A DNA stretch of 5,729 bases. It comes from Bacillota bacterium. Its GTDB lineage: Bacteria > Bacillota > Clostridia > Lachnospirales > Cellulosilyticaceae. Shown here piece after piece: positions 1 through 5,619 of this stretch. The DNA is taken from NCBI GenBank assembly GCA_023415525.1, contig JAEZKI010000159.1, forward strand, positions 1 to 5,729. Reading direction: 5' to 3'. The notes below the pieces were generated by a model. That model was given only the letters and a program-made list of their open reading frames with translations, did not search any database and was not told the DNA's origin. Made by a program: the position numbers and the translations under genes. The stretch's first letter is position 1; the number at the start of each line of letters is the position of its first letter.

Positions 1-621
1 CTCTGTAGTCTCAGGTGCTTGTATGATTCCTATATAATCTGAATAAATACCATTGGGAAATTCCACTTTGACATTATATTTACCTGGTAATGCTTGCTCT
101 TTATAATAATAACGTTCTTTATAATTCTTCACTTCTTCTCCATCTATAGAGACCTTAGAACCTATAGGCGCATAAACCTTTAGATCAGATAAAACAAAGG
201 GACATTTAATGAGCCACTTCTCATCCTTTTTTACGAGCTCCAATCTTCCCATATTTTCCCCCTTTTCATAAGTATAATAGACATAGGCTATGGCTTCTTC
301 TTGTTTGGTGGTATTATCATAGTTTTTATTTTTTTTAGCAGAAGCTAAACGCATATGAACAAGTTGTGCTTCTTCCTCATAAAGTCGTTTATAACAAGCG
401 GCTATTTCTTCTCGACTATAGACCTTGCTCATTTCACTTAAGTCCAAAAGGTCATACATCTTGTCATATTGCTTTTCTTGAAAATAGGAAATATATTTGT
501 GAACCACACCATTAGCTCCCCCATAATGTTGGGCGACATAATAGCCTGTCCCCAAAATAATGAGTAAAAATAAAAAAGCTCCTACTCGTCCCATTATGCC
601 CTTTTTAAATTGTTGCTTCAT
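1..621 (-). CDS. Membrane-anchored extracytoplasmic protein with NTF2-like and PEGA/TcaA-like domains, partial
   Basis: This open reading frame runs from an ATG at 619-621 to the window edge without a stop, so the 207 visible residues are only the N-terminal part. A short basic N-terminus (KQQFKKG) is followed by one hydrophobic segment at about residues 12-30 (GAFLFLLIILGTGYYV), so it should be a type II membrane anchor with the rest outside. Residues about 35-148 have the alternating helix and strand character of an NTF2-like domain, ending in the DEKWLIKCPFVLSDL strand typical of such folds. Residues about 149-200 (APIGSKVSIDGEEV, then LPGKYNVKVE) look like the small beta domain of PEGA or TcaA/YvbJ proteins. 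No zinc ribbon precedes the helix, unlike YvbJ. The C-terminal function is unseen: a penicillin-binding-protein-like domain or further TcaA-like domains are possible. The ribosome binding site is an unusual G run (628-633). The fold assignment is inference from pattern, not alignment. Confidence 0.8.
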   Translation of the reverse strand, partial: MKQQFKKGIMGRVGAFLFLLIILGTGYYVAQHYGGANGVVHKYISYFQEKQYDKMYDLLDLSEMSKVYSREEIAACYKRLYEEEAQLVHMRLASAKKNKNYDNTTKQEEAIAYVYYTYEKGENMGRLELVKKDEKWLIKCPFVLSDLKVYAPIGSKVSIDGEEVKNYKERYYYKEQALPGKYNVKVEFPNGIYSDYIGIIQAPETTE

Positions 622-639
622 TTTTATCCCCCCATCTCT

Positions 640-669
640 CTATTGGATATATATGAAGCCTTTTAGCAT
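640..669 (-). CDS. Possible nine-codon leader ORF (MLKGFIYIQ)
   Basis: An ATG at 667-669 lies six bases after a perfect AAGGAGG Shine-Dalgarno (676-682) and is followed by eight sense codons and a TAG (640-642). It is in the same frame as the downstream membrane protein, which restarts 18 bases after the stop with a weaker G-run ribosome binding site. It may be a leader peptide that couples or meters translation of that gene. Alternatively, it may be the old start of the gene cut off by a nonsense codon. Nothing shows that the peptide itself has a function. Confidence 0.35.
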   Translation of the reverse strand: MLKGFIYIQ

Positions 670-729
670 TTTATGCCTCCTTCCTTCTCCAAACCTAACG
701 GTCCTCATTTACTTGTCTTTATGTTAAAT

Positions 730-759
730 ACTATAAAAAAGCTCTTTTCAATGAAGCAA
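730..759 (-). promoter_or_regulatory. Weak candidate promoter for the partial membrane-protein gene
   Basis: On the minus strand TTGCTT (754-759) and TATAGT (730-735) are separated by 18 bases. The -10 matches the sigma-A consensus at five of six positions but the -35 at only three. The site lies inside the terminator hairpin of the preceding gene, so it may be chance. No better promoter is visible between that terminator and the gene. Confidence 0.25.
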
Positions 760-781
760 ATTACTTCATTAAAAAGAGCTT
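735..781 (-). terminator. Intrinsic terminator after the DUF1540 gene
   Basis: The arms 772-781 and 739-748 pair over ten bases. One mismatch follows, then seven more pairs (764-770 with 750-756) close a seven-base loop. On the minus strand the stem is followed by a run of six Ts (735-740). The T-run is only on this side, so the terminator serves leftward transcription from the DUF1540 gene, whose stop is nine bases upstream. Confidence 0.88.
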
Positions 782-789
782 CTTCTAGC

Positions 790-945
790 TTATTTTCGTT
801 CAAAACTGGCACAATCTGTTACTTCACACGCTGTGGCTATGTCCTCACCATGCTTAACGATTCTAATACGATTAAGGGTACAGTATTTTTCTCTGCCATC
901 ATTATACTTACACTCTGTCACTAAACATTCAATACTCATATTCAT
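790..945 (-). CDS. DUF1540 cysteine-rich mini-protein, 51 aa
   Basis: The ORF encodes 51 residues with five cysteines at positions 7, 12, 22, 40 and 45. The pattern is C-x4-C-K-Y-N near the N-terminus, then C, an I-R-I-V strand, and T-D-C-A-S-F near the end. This is the recognisable pattern of DUF1540 (Pfam PF07561): a C-x4-C-x-Y-N block, a third cysteine before an I-x-V segment, and a final T-x-C-x-F. The spaced cysteines suggest metal binding, but the function of the family is not known to me. There is no signal peptide or membrane segment. The start ATG (943-945) is eight bases after AAAGGAG (954-960), a strong site that settles the start. It lies 69 bases after the PAP2 gene with no terminator between, so the two may share a transcript that ends at the terminator just downstream. 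Confidence 0.88.
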   Translation of the reverse strand: MNMSIECLVTECKYNDGREKYCTLNRIRIVKHGEDIATACEVTDCASFERK

Positions 946-1014
946 ATTTACCACTCCTTTACAGCCTGTTATTAGTCTGCAACTTTTAAAGTGTTTTATA
1001 CCTTATTCTCTCTT

Positions 1015-1866
1015 TTATACGGGCTTTGTAGGAAGTAGTTTTTTAAACAAGTAAGGTGCACCTGCACTAATCCAAAAGAGGACTAGGCTATAGCGTAACA
1101 TATGAAAAATTTTATCATCAGGGAATAACTTCTTACATCCTATATAAAAAATAAGCATTCCCGTTATACCAATTATTAATTTAAGTATTTGTATTTTAGT
1201 TTTTTGTTTAACTTCAAAGTGAATAAAATTTTGTTCTACATAAATACCAAGGGTTAGTCCCCATAGAGCTGCTGCCATTTTATACAAATCCCCATCAACA
1301 GGTAAAAGCATTATAAGGCAGACAAAAAGACTTGCTCCTATAACATGCCACCTACTCATCACTGCCTTTTCACCTAGTGTAACATCAGCTAAATAAATAC
1401 TAATGACGCCAAAGAGTAGGGCACCTAAAACATCTACAGGCCAATGCACACCTAGGTAAAGACGGGAAAATCCTGTAAGCAAAATCATTATGATCCCCAG
1501 AATGATGACAGGCGTAGACTTAAAAATCACCATACTTCCCCCCCAGAAGCTTGTAGCTGCTCCTGTATGACCGCTTGGAAAGGAATAACTTGTAGCTGTT
1601 TCCGCACGAATAGGAATGACTACCCCTGCTTCAAAAGGTCTTGGCATAGCCACACTATTTTTAATAATACCTGTCACATTTCCATTTACCAAAACAAACC
1701 AACTTAAACGTACACTTTTTATCTTATCTACACACCAATAAAGAATAGAAAGAAGTAAAATAAGAAAATACTTCTCTGCTAGAATAGTAATGGTTGTAAA
1801 AATCATGGTTAAAAAATCTGTTCTTATATTTTCCAAGTACTGTAATACTTCCACTTGCCAATTCAC
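1015..1866 (-). CDS. PAP2-family membrane phosphatase (phosphatidic acid phosphatase type 2)
   Basis: This 283-residue integral membrane protein carries the full three-part PAP2/vanadium-haloperoxidase signature. The first part is K-x6-R-P (K69 to R76-P77), the second is PSGH (97-100), and the third is SR-x5-H-x3-D (S134-R135, H141, D145). In this family H100 and H141 are the catalytic histidines, H141 being the nucleophile that is phosphorylated, and D145 supports it. Hydrophobic helices lie at about 19-45, 55-66, 116-133, 147-162, 173-190, 194-209, 227-243 and 258-275. The unusually long C-terminal half after the active site adds about four helices beyond a minimal PAP2 core. The substrate is likely a lipid phosphate or undecaprenyl diphosphate in envelope lipid recycling, but it cannot be read from the sequence. 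The start is GTG (1864-1866), seven bases after GAGGAGGAA (1871-1879). Confidence 0.93.
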   Translation of the reverse strand: MNWQVEVLQYLENIRTDFLTMIFTTITILAEKYFLILLLSILYWCVDKIKSVRLSWFVLVNGNVTGIIKNSVAMPRPFEAGVVIPIRAETATSYSFPSGHTGAATSFWGGSMVIFKSTPVIILGIIMILLTGFSRLYLGVHWPVDVLGALLFGVISIYLADVTLGEKAVMSRWHVIGASLFVCLIMLLPVDGDLYKMAAALWGLTLGIYVEQNFIHFEVKQKTKIQILKLIIGITGMLIFYIGCKKLFPDDKIFHMLRYSLVLFWISAGAPYLFKKLLPTKPV

Positions 1867-1909
1867 TTTGTTCCTCCTCGCCTTATCCTTCTAAAACCTC
1901 TTCCTTCAT

Positions 1910-1938
1910 ATTGTATCCTTTTAGATTTTGCATTACAA
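1910..1938 (-). promoter_or_regulatory. Leftward promoter of the PAP2 gene
   Basis: On the minus strand TTGTAA (1933-1938) and TACAAT (1910-1915) are separated by exactly 17 bases, giving four of six and five of six consensus matches to sigma-A. Transcription would begin near 1903. This leaves a leader of about 36 bases that contains the PAP2 ribosome binding site. Confidence 0.55.
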
Positions 1939-1939
1939 T
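1911..1939 (+). promoter_or_regulatory. Rightward promoter of the TPR gene, mirror image of the PAP2 promoter
   Basis: On the plus strand TTGTAT (1911-1916) and TACAAT (1934-1939) are 17 bases apart. The -10 is good (five of six) but the -35 matches only TTG. The two elements occupy the same bases as the leftward promoter, because ATTGTA and TACAAT are inverted copies of each other. A start near 1946 would place the TTG codon at 1928 outside the transcript. Confidence 0.45.
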
Positions 1940-1978
1940 AGTTATATTGAAACTCTAATGAACAGGTGGGATTATCCT

Positions 1979-2887
1979 ATGGATAGAATATTGTATGAAA
2001 CGTCTTGTACCCTTTCACCCCTTAATTATTTTAAAGAGGCCTTGGCTTTATCAAAAAAAAGCGAAAATGAAAGAGCTCTTCAATATATTGACTCCGCTAT
2101 TTTATTGAGTTCCAACTGTCCTTTTTATATTTATCAAAAAATAAAATTCTTATTTCAGACCAATCCCTCTCAGTGCCAAAAATATATAAATGAGCCGCTT
2201 GACTTTCTCTATACTCATGCCTCTCTTTATTTAACTTGTCGCACTTTAGATTATTATGTCCAACTTATGCAGCTTACTCCTGATACTTTACAGCTTTTTT
2301 TGCTTCAAAAAAAGTTGCCTAATCTATTAGGTAACCACTATAAATCCCTTTTAACAACCTCTGTTACTTCTTTAATTCCCATGATCCAAGAAAAGCTCAT
2401 ACAAGATCGTTTGGAAGAATGCATTGCTTATTGTGATATTGTCTTAAAAGGACATTCTACTTCTTGGGAAGTCTATTATTACAAAGGTTATGCTTATCAC
2501 TTATTATATGACCTCTATAAAGCTGTGGCGCTTTATAAAAAAGCCCTTGCTTTGAATAGTACCAGCCCCATGCTTCACAATGCTACTGGATTAGCTCTTA
2601 TGGAGCTAGGTGCCTTCTCTGAGTCACTAGACTACTTAAAACAAGCTACCATCCTAAAGCCTAATGACCCTGAGTATGCCCTTCATGTAGCTGAATGCTA
2701 TTACAGTGCAAAAAAATATGTAGAAGCCCAGAAATATTTAGAAGACCTTACAAAAAAATTTCCTAATGATTTGCAAGCAGCCTTCTCACTATCCCATGCT
2801 TATAAGATTCAAAATCATAAATTTTTATTTAATCGCTACACAAAGAAGATTCGAAAACAACTCAAAAGAAAAACTAAAAAACAATAA
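1979..2887 (+). CDS. TPR-repeat protein (start proposed at 1979; ORF extends to TTG at 1928)
   Basis: The longest reading frame starts with TTG at 1928 (319 residues), but no ribosome binding site precedes it, and the candidate promoter -10 element lies inside that stretch. The ATG at 1979 has AGGTGG (1964-1969) nine bases upstream and gives 302 residues. The ATG at 1958 has no such site. In long-form numbering, helical repeats of about 34 residues are clear at 180-213 (WEVYYYKGYAYHLLYDLYKA), 214-247 (the GLALMELGAFSESLDYLKQA repeat) and 248-281 (HVAECYYSAKKYVEAQKYLE). Degenerate ones lie around 34-66, 147-178 and 282-300. The tail (about 306-319) is strongly basic. There is no signal peptide or enzyme motif, so it is probably a cytoplasmic scaffold or binding protein with an unknown partner. 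Its stop overlaps the shared terminator. Confidence 0.85.
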   Translation: MDRILYETSCTLSPLNYFKEALALSKKSENERALQYIDSAILLSSNCPFYIYQKIKFLFQTNPSQCQKYINEPLDFLYTHASLYLTCRTLDYYVQLMQLTPDTLQLFLLQKKLPNLLGNHYKSLLTTSVTSLIPMIQEKLIQDRLEECIAYCDIVLKGHSTSWEVYYYKGYAYHLLYDLYKAVALYKKALALNSTSPMLHNATGLALMELGAFSESLDYLKQATILKPNDPEYALHVAECYYSAKKYVEAQKYLEDLTKKFPNDLQAAFSLSHAYKIQNHKFLFNRYTKKIRKQLKRKTKKQ

Positions 2888-2922
2888 AAAAGTAGTTAAG
2901 TCACTGGCTTAACTACTTTTTT
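2886..2922. terminator. Bidirectional intrinsic terminator shared by the TPR gene and the tRNA operon
   Basis: Arms AGTAGTTAAG (2891-2900) and CTTAACTACT (2908-2917) pair perfectly around a seven-base loop. They are flanked by an A-run on the left (2886-2891) and a T-run on the right (2917-2923). Each strand therefore reads as a hairpin followed by a T-tract. The left edge overlaps the TAA of the TPR gene (2885-2887), and the right edge is four bases from the 3' end of tRNA-Tyr. Confidence 0.9.
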
Positions 2923-2926
2923 TGAA

Positions 2927-3007
2927 TGGGAGGAAAAGGATTCGAACCTTTGAAGCTATCGCAACAGATTTACAGTCTGCCCCCTTTGGCCACTCGGGAA
3001 TCCTCCC
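2927..3007 (-). tRNA. tRNA-Tyr (anticodon GTA)
   Basis: The acceptor arm GGGAGGA (3001-3007) pairs with TCCTCCC, with A as discriminator base at 2927. The anticodon loop reads CTGTAAA, giving anticodon GTA. The T arm is AAAGG, TTCGAAT, CCTTT. The variable region is long, as expected of a class II bacterial tRNA-Tyr. The gene is 81 bases long and does not encode the 3' CCA, so a CCA-adding enzyme must complete it. It is the second gene of the operon, 18 bases after tRNA-Gly. Confidence 0.97.
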
Positions 3008-3025
3008 TTATTGATGTACACTCGA

Positions 3026-3098
3026 AGCGCGAGACGGGACTCGAACCCGCGACCCTCTCCTTGGCAAGGAGATGCTCTACCAACTGAGCCACTCGCGC
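3026..3098 (-). tRNA. tRNA-Gly (anticodon GCC)
   Basis: The acceptor arm GCGCGAG (3092-3098) pairs with CTCGCGC (3027-3033), with T as discriminator base at 3026, as is usual for this bacterial tRNA-Gly. The anticodon stem CTCCT/AGGAG frames the loop TTGCCAA, giving anticodon GCC. The T arm contains GGTTCGAGTCC. The gene is 73 bases long, and CCA is not encoded. It is the first gene of the two-gene operon. Confidence 0.97.
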
Positions 3099-3113
3099 AC
3101 TAAGTACTTTTAT

Positions 3114-3142
3114 AGTATAACTGTACCATTGTCTAACGTCAA
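3114..3142 (-). promoter_or_regulatory. Strong sigma-A promoter of the tRNA-Gly/tRNA-Tyr operon
   Basis: On the minus strand TTGACG (3137-3142) and TATACT (3114-3119) are separated by 17 bases, a near-consensus promoter. Transcription should begin about eight bases ahead of the tRNA-Gly 5' end, near 3107. Immediately upstream, 3143-3180 is an almost pure A/T block with long A-tracts on the transcribed sense. This resembles the UP elements that boost stable-RNA promoters. Confidence 0.88.
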
Positions 3143-3215
3143 GCATTTTTTATTTTTTTTTGCATTTTATTTTATAATTTTACTCACTCTCCTATTTTGC
3201 ACAGTTTTTCAAGGC

Positions 3216-3258
3216 AAAAAAGGGGTTACATCTATGATTTATCCTCATTTTTGTAACC
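3216..3258 (-). terminator. Intrinsic terminator after the small membrane-protein gene
   Basis: Read on the minus strand, GGTTACA (3252-3258) pairs with TGTAACC (3224-3230). Inside, after a symmetrical three-base internal loop (AAA facing AGA), ATGA pairs with TCAT around a seven-base loop. A CC and six Ts (3216-3221) follow. The structure begins 18 bases after the stop of the gene ending at 3277. The only weakness is the two-part stem. Confidence 0.65.
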
Positions 3259-3276
3259 TCTCCCCTCTTCATCTTC

Positions 3277-3645
3277 TTAGTTAATCATTCCTACACTCAT
3301 CATACTGCTTCCATTGCCATTAGGAATCTCCTCCATAGGTGACCTATTTTCCCTAAAATTTCCTTTGTTTAAAAAAGGAATAACAAAAAGTAAAGTGACT
3401 ACTAAGATAAGTCCTAACCATATGTACCACTTTTTGTTCCACCCTTCATACATTGTTACCACTAGGAAAAAGGGGATAACAAGGAGGCCTATACCCAAAC
3501 CCACGAAAAGTGAGGGAACTGTCTCTAAGTTTATATTAAATTTCACAAAGGTTATAACCGTTATAGCAGTAAGAGGTAATAGCCCCAAAATAATCAGTAA
3601 GATGCTTCTACCTAAGTTTTTTTTCTCTTTAAGGCCTACTTTCAT
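3277..3645 (-). CDS. Small integral membrane protein of unknown function, 122 aa, three helices
   Basis: I do not recognise a family. After a basic N-terminus (KVGLKEKKNLGR) there are three strong hydrophobic segments at about residues 13-36, 44-65 and 73-92. A polar tail of about 30 residues follows, rich in N, G, S, M and E. The positive N-terminus and the KK before helix 3 suggest the N-terminus is inside and the tail outside. The ATG (3643-3645) lies nine bases after GAGGAG (3655-3660). That site sits only four bases past the stop of the upstream HisJ-like gene, so the two genes should be co-transcribed and probably translationally linked. The overlapping plus-strand frame is a shadow: this strand has the ribosome binding site, the membrane-protein composition and a terminator behind it. 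Confidence 0.75.
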   Translation of the reverse strand: MKVGLKEKKNLGRSILLIILGLLPLTAITVITFVKFNINLETVPSLFVGLGIGLLVIPFFLVVTMYEGWNKKWYIWLGLILVVTLLFVIPFLNKGNFRENRSPMEEIPNGNGSSMMSVGMIN

Positions 3646-3663
3646 TCCAAAACACTCCTCACC

Positions 3664-4464
3664 TTATACTCTATTAAAATCTTTTCCTACATCTTTTGCA
3701 TTATGCGCATCGGATCCTAATACCATTTTTACATTGTAACGTTTCATTAAATCTAATAAATAGCCTGCTGGATAAGTCATTCTGCAAAGTGGTTTGCGAA
3801 ATCCTGCTGTATTGTAATCCACCTGATAATTCCTTGCTTTGATTTCTTTAACAATGGTCTCTAAAAGCATCTTATTCTTATAAGTATATGGATATCTGAG
3901 CTGAAAAATTTTCACTAAGGCTGGGTGACCTATTCGTTTGGGTTTATACTCTCCTAAATCTGCTTGAATGGCCTTTAGAAGAGTCTGAAAGTAAAGTTCA
4001 TAAACTTTTTCAATCCCCCCACATTTAGTGATAATCTCTCCAAATTTAGCAGGACTCCAATCTAAGCAAACATACTCTTCGCCTACTTTAAGAAAATGAA
4101 CAGATAAAATGCTATCTTCCAGCTCTTTTCCATACATTCCCAAAAGTAATCTCGTATCTTCCTCTAAGCCCTCAATATAATCTACTTCCAATCCCTTATT
4201 AATCTTAAGATTCTTCTTATACTTTTCTTGGAGTTCTTCGATTTCTTTAAAATAAGGTGCTACTTGTTCATGGGCTAAAGCAGCGTCACGTGGTAAATCA
4301 AATTCTAGTAAAGTATTTGGCAATGGCATATGCTCTGTAAAAGTAATCTCTTTTAATCCTAGCTTGATGGCTTGCTCTACATACAGTTCCATAGCATCTT
4401 TTGTCCCATGGGGACAATAAGATGAATGTATATGTCCATCTTTAAGTCTTCTCTTTCTTAACAC
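3664..4464 (-). CDS. hisJ: Histidinol-phosphatase of the PHP/HisJ family
   Basis: The enzyme hydrolyses L-histidinol phosphate to histidinol plus phosphate, the penultimate stage of histidine synthesis (family TIGR01856, EC 3.1.3.15), in the cytoplasm. The 266 residues show the PHP metal-site motifs in order: D-G-H-I-H (H11, H13) with C-P-H-G (H19), T-E-H (44-45), G-L-E-V-D (E93), S-V-H-F (H123), I-G-H-P (H180), and G-S-D-A-H (D252, H254). HisJ-specific stretches also match, such as the HMPLP after T-E-H, W-S near 136 and N-T-A-G-F-R-K-P (218-225). It starts with GTG (4462-4464), seven bases after a GAGGGGG site. No other his gene is in view, as is common for this stand-alone form. The protein stops 12 residues after the last metal motif, which looks short for the family. 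A related PHP phosphoesterase with another substrate is possible. Confidence 0.88.
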   Translation of the reverse strand: MLRKRRLKDGHIHSSYCPHGTKDAMELYVEQAIKLGLKEITFTEHMPLPNTLLEFDLPRDAALAHEQVAPYFKEIEELQEKYKKNLKINKGLEVDYIEGLEEDTRLLLGMYGKELEDSILSVHFLKVGEEYVCLDWSPAKFGEIITKCGGIEKVYELYFQTLLKAIQADLGEYKPKRIGHPALVKIFQLRYPYTYKNKMLLETIVKEIKARNYQVDYNTAGFRKPLCRMTYPAGYLLDLMKRYNVKMVLGSDAHNAKDVGKDFNRV

Positions 4465-4506
4465 ATCAATTCCCCCTCTAATGACACATAAAAGAAGTCT
4501 ACTTTT

Positions 4507-4512
4507 ATTATA
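4507..4512 (-). promoter_or_regulatory. Candidate -10 element for the hisJ-like gene
   Basis: TATAAT on the minus strand, preceded by TT, would start transcription near 4500, about 36 bases ahead of the GTG. No convincing -35 hexamer lies 16-18 bases upstream, so the promoter may need an activator or may be misplaced. Two AT-rich palindromes (4525-4538 and 4542-4554) sit where an operator or activator site would lie. The rest of the 4465-4662 spacer shows no gene. Confidence 0.35.
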
Positions 4513-4662
4513 AACCTTTTCAAAAACTATTTATAGTTAAAATATTTAAAATATGTTATTTTTACCAACTTACTTTACTGCCTTTTTTAGGACAACCCCT
4601 GTTTAAAAAGTTAGCATCACTTTAAGTATTCTAGTTGAACTACCTTTTTATTATGTAATTTA

Positions 4663-5604
4663 CTATATAATCTGCAGTACCCTATAAAGATAAATAAATA
4701 GACACAAGGTAAAGGGAGCCAATGCTGTTCCTATTACCACAATCTGTCCTGCTAATTCACTATCAGCCCCTGCTTCTTGTGCCATAATAAACGAATTAAC
4801 TGCCGTTGGTGAACCAAAAACTGCTAAAAGCGCTACTAACTCATAGGGATTAAAACACATTTGCATAAAAAGAGGTAAGACAAGAGCTGGTACGATAAGA
4901 AGCCTACCTACTACCCCTATTAAAATATACTTTCTATTTTTCTTCGCACCCTTTATCTCAAATTGTGCCCCTAACATCATGAGGGAAAGAGGAGTTGCTA
5001 TACCTCCCACATCCTTTAATGTTCTCTCCACTGCCATAGGAAAACGTATCCCTAAACAGCTCACTAAAATAGCCAATACAGAGGCAATAATTAAAGGATT
5101 CCTTAGGATAGCTTTGCCCACCTCTACCATGGAGGTCTTTTTAGCCTTCGTAAATAATTCCAATACAAATACAGCTGCAAAGTTAAAAGTAGGAATAACA
5201 ACGGCAATCAGCATAGCTGCTGCTCCTGTCCCTTCATTTCCAAATATATTTTGTACCATAGGAATGCCAAAGAGAACAAAGTTGGAACGAAAAATAGCTT
5301 GAATAAGAACACCTTTTCGTTCTTTCTCCTTAACAGTATAGACAATGATTAAGCTAGTCACTAATATAACGCTTAAAATACCAACTAAAGTGACCCCTAA
5401 TAATCTCATATTTAAAACAGTGTCTATATCTGTCTGGTAAATATTATAAAATAACAAAACAGGTAAAAATACCCGAAAACATAATTTATTGGTTTTCTTA
5501 ATAAAATCCTTCTCTAAAAGCTTCAATTGACTTAATACATAACCTAACATAATCATAAAAAAGAGTGGCGCGATAACCCCTGCGGAAAAAATCAAGTCCT
5601 TCAT
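4663..5604 (-). CDS. AEC-family (auxin efflux carrier) membrane transporter
   Basis: The 313-residue protein is hydrophobic throughout, with about ten predicted helices: roughly 5-25, 42-57, 67-90, 103-120, 128-150, 167-186, 201-214, 226-248, 255-274 and 284-311. AEC hallmarks are visible. These are F-R-S-N-F-V-L-F-G-I-P-M (105-116), L-R-N-P-L-I-I-A (167-174), A-T-P-L-S-L-M-M-L-G-A (203-213), and the C-terminal S-P-T-A-V-N-S-F-I-M-A-Q (265-276) followed by I-G-T-A-L-A-P-F-T. Length and layout match complete bacterial AEC proteins, which form secondary transporters of the BART superfamily. Some export malate or other small organic acids, but the substrate cannot be told here. The ATG (5602-5604) lies six bases after a perfect AGGAGG (5611-5616). 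No enzyme gene adjoins it to suggest a substrate. I see no clear terminator downstream. Confidence 0.9.
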   Translation of the reverse strand: MKDLIFSAGVIAPLFFMIMLGYVLSQLKLLEKDFIKKTNKLCFRVFLPVLLFYNIYQTDIDTVLNMRLLGVTLVGILSVILVTSLIIVYTVKEKERKGVLIQAIFRSNFVLFGIPMVQNIFGNEGTGAAAMLIAVVIPTFNFAAVFVLELFTKAKKTSMVEVGKAILRNPLIIASVLAILVSCLGIRFPMAVERTLKDVGGIATPLSLMMLGAQFEIKGAKKNRKYILIGVVGRLLIVPALVLPLFMQMCFNPYELVALLAVFGSPTAVNSFIMAQEAGADSELAGQIVVIGTALAPFTLCLFIYLYRVLQII

Positions 5605-5619
5605 TTAAGTCCTCCTATT

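Noticed and set aside
673..1054. Two plus-strand frames (673-924 and 833-1054) of 83 and 73 codons
   Set aside because: They lie antisense to the DUF1540 gene, its terminator and the PAP2 3' end, lack ribosome binding sites and have no recognisable domain.
3072..3284. Plus-strand frame of 70 codons
   Set aside because: It begins inside tRNA-Gly and crosses the tRNA promoter, its A/T block and a terminator; its hydrophobic look comes from T-runs.
3314..3739. Plus-strand frame of 141 codons
   Set aside because: It is antisense to the small membrane-protein gene and the hisJ-like 3' end, with no start signal and a composition expected of a shadow.
4525..4538. AACTAT/ATAGTT hairpin as the terminator of the AEC gene
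   Set aside because: The stem is five or six A/T-rich pairs with almost no loop and lies more than 120 bases from the stop, too weak and distant to call.
4979..5302. Plus-strand frame of 107 codons
   Set aside because: It is wholly antisense to the AEC transporter, whose motifs, start site and length are convincing.
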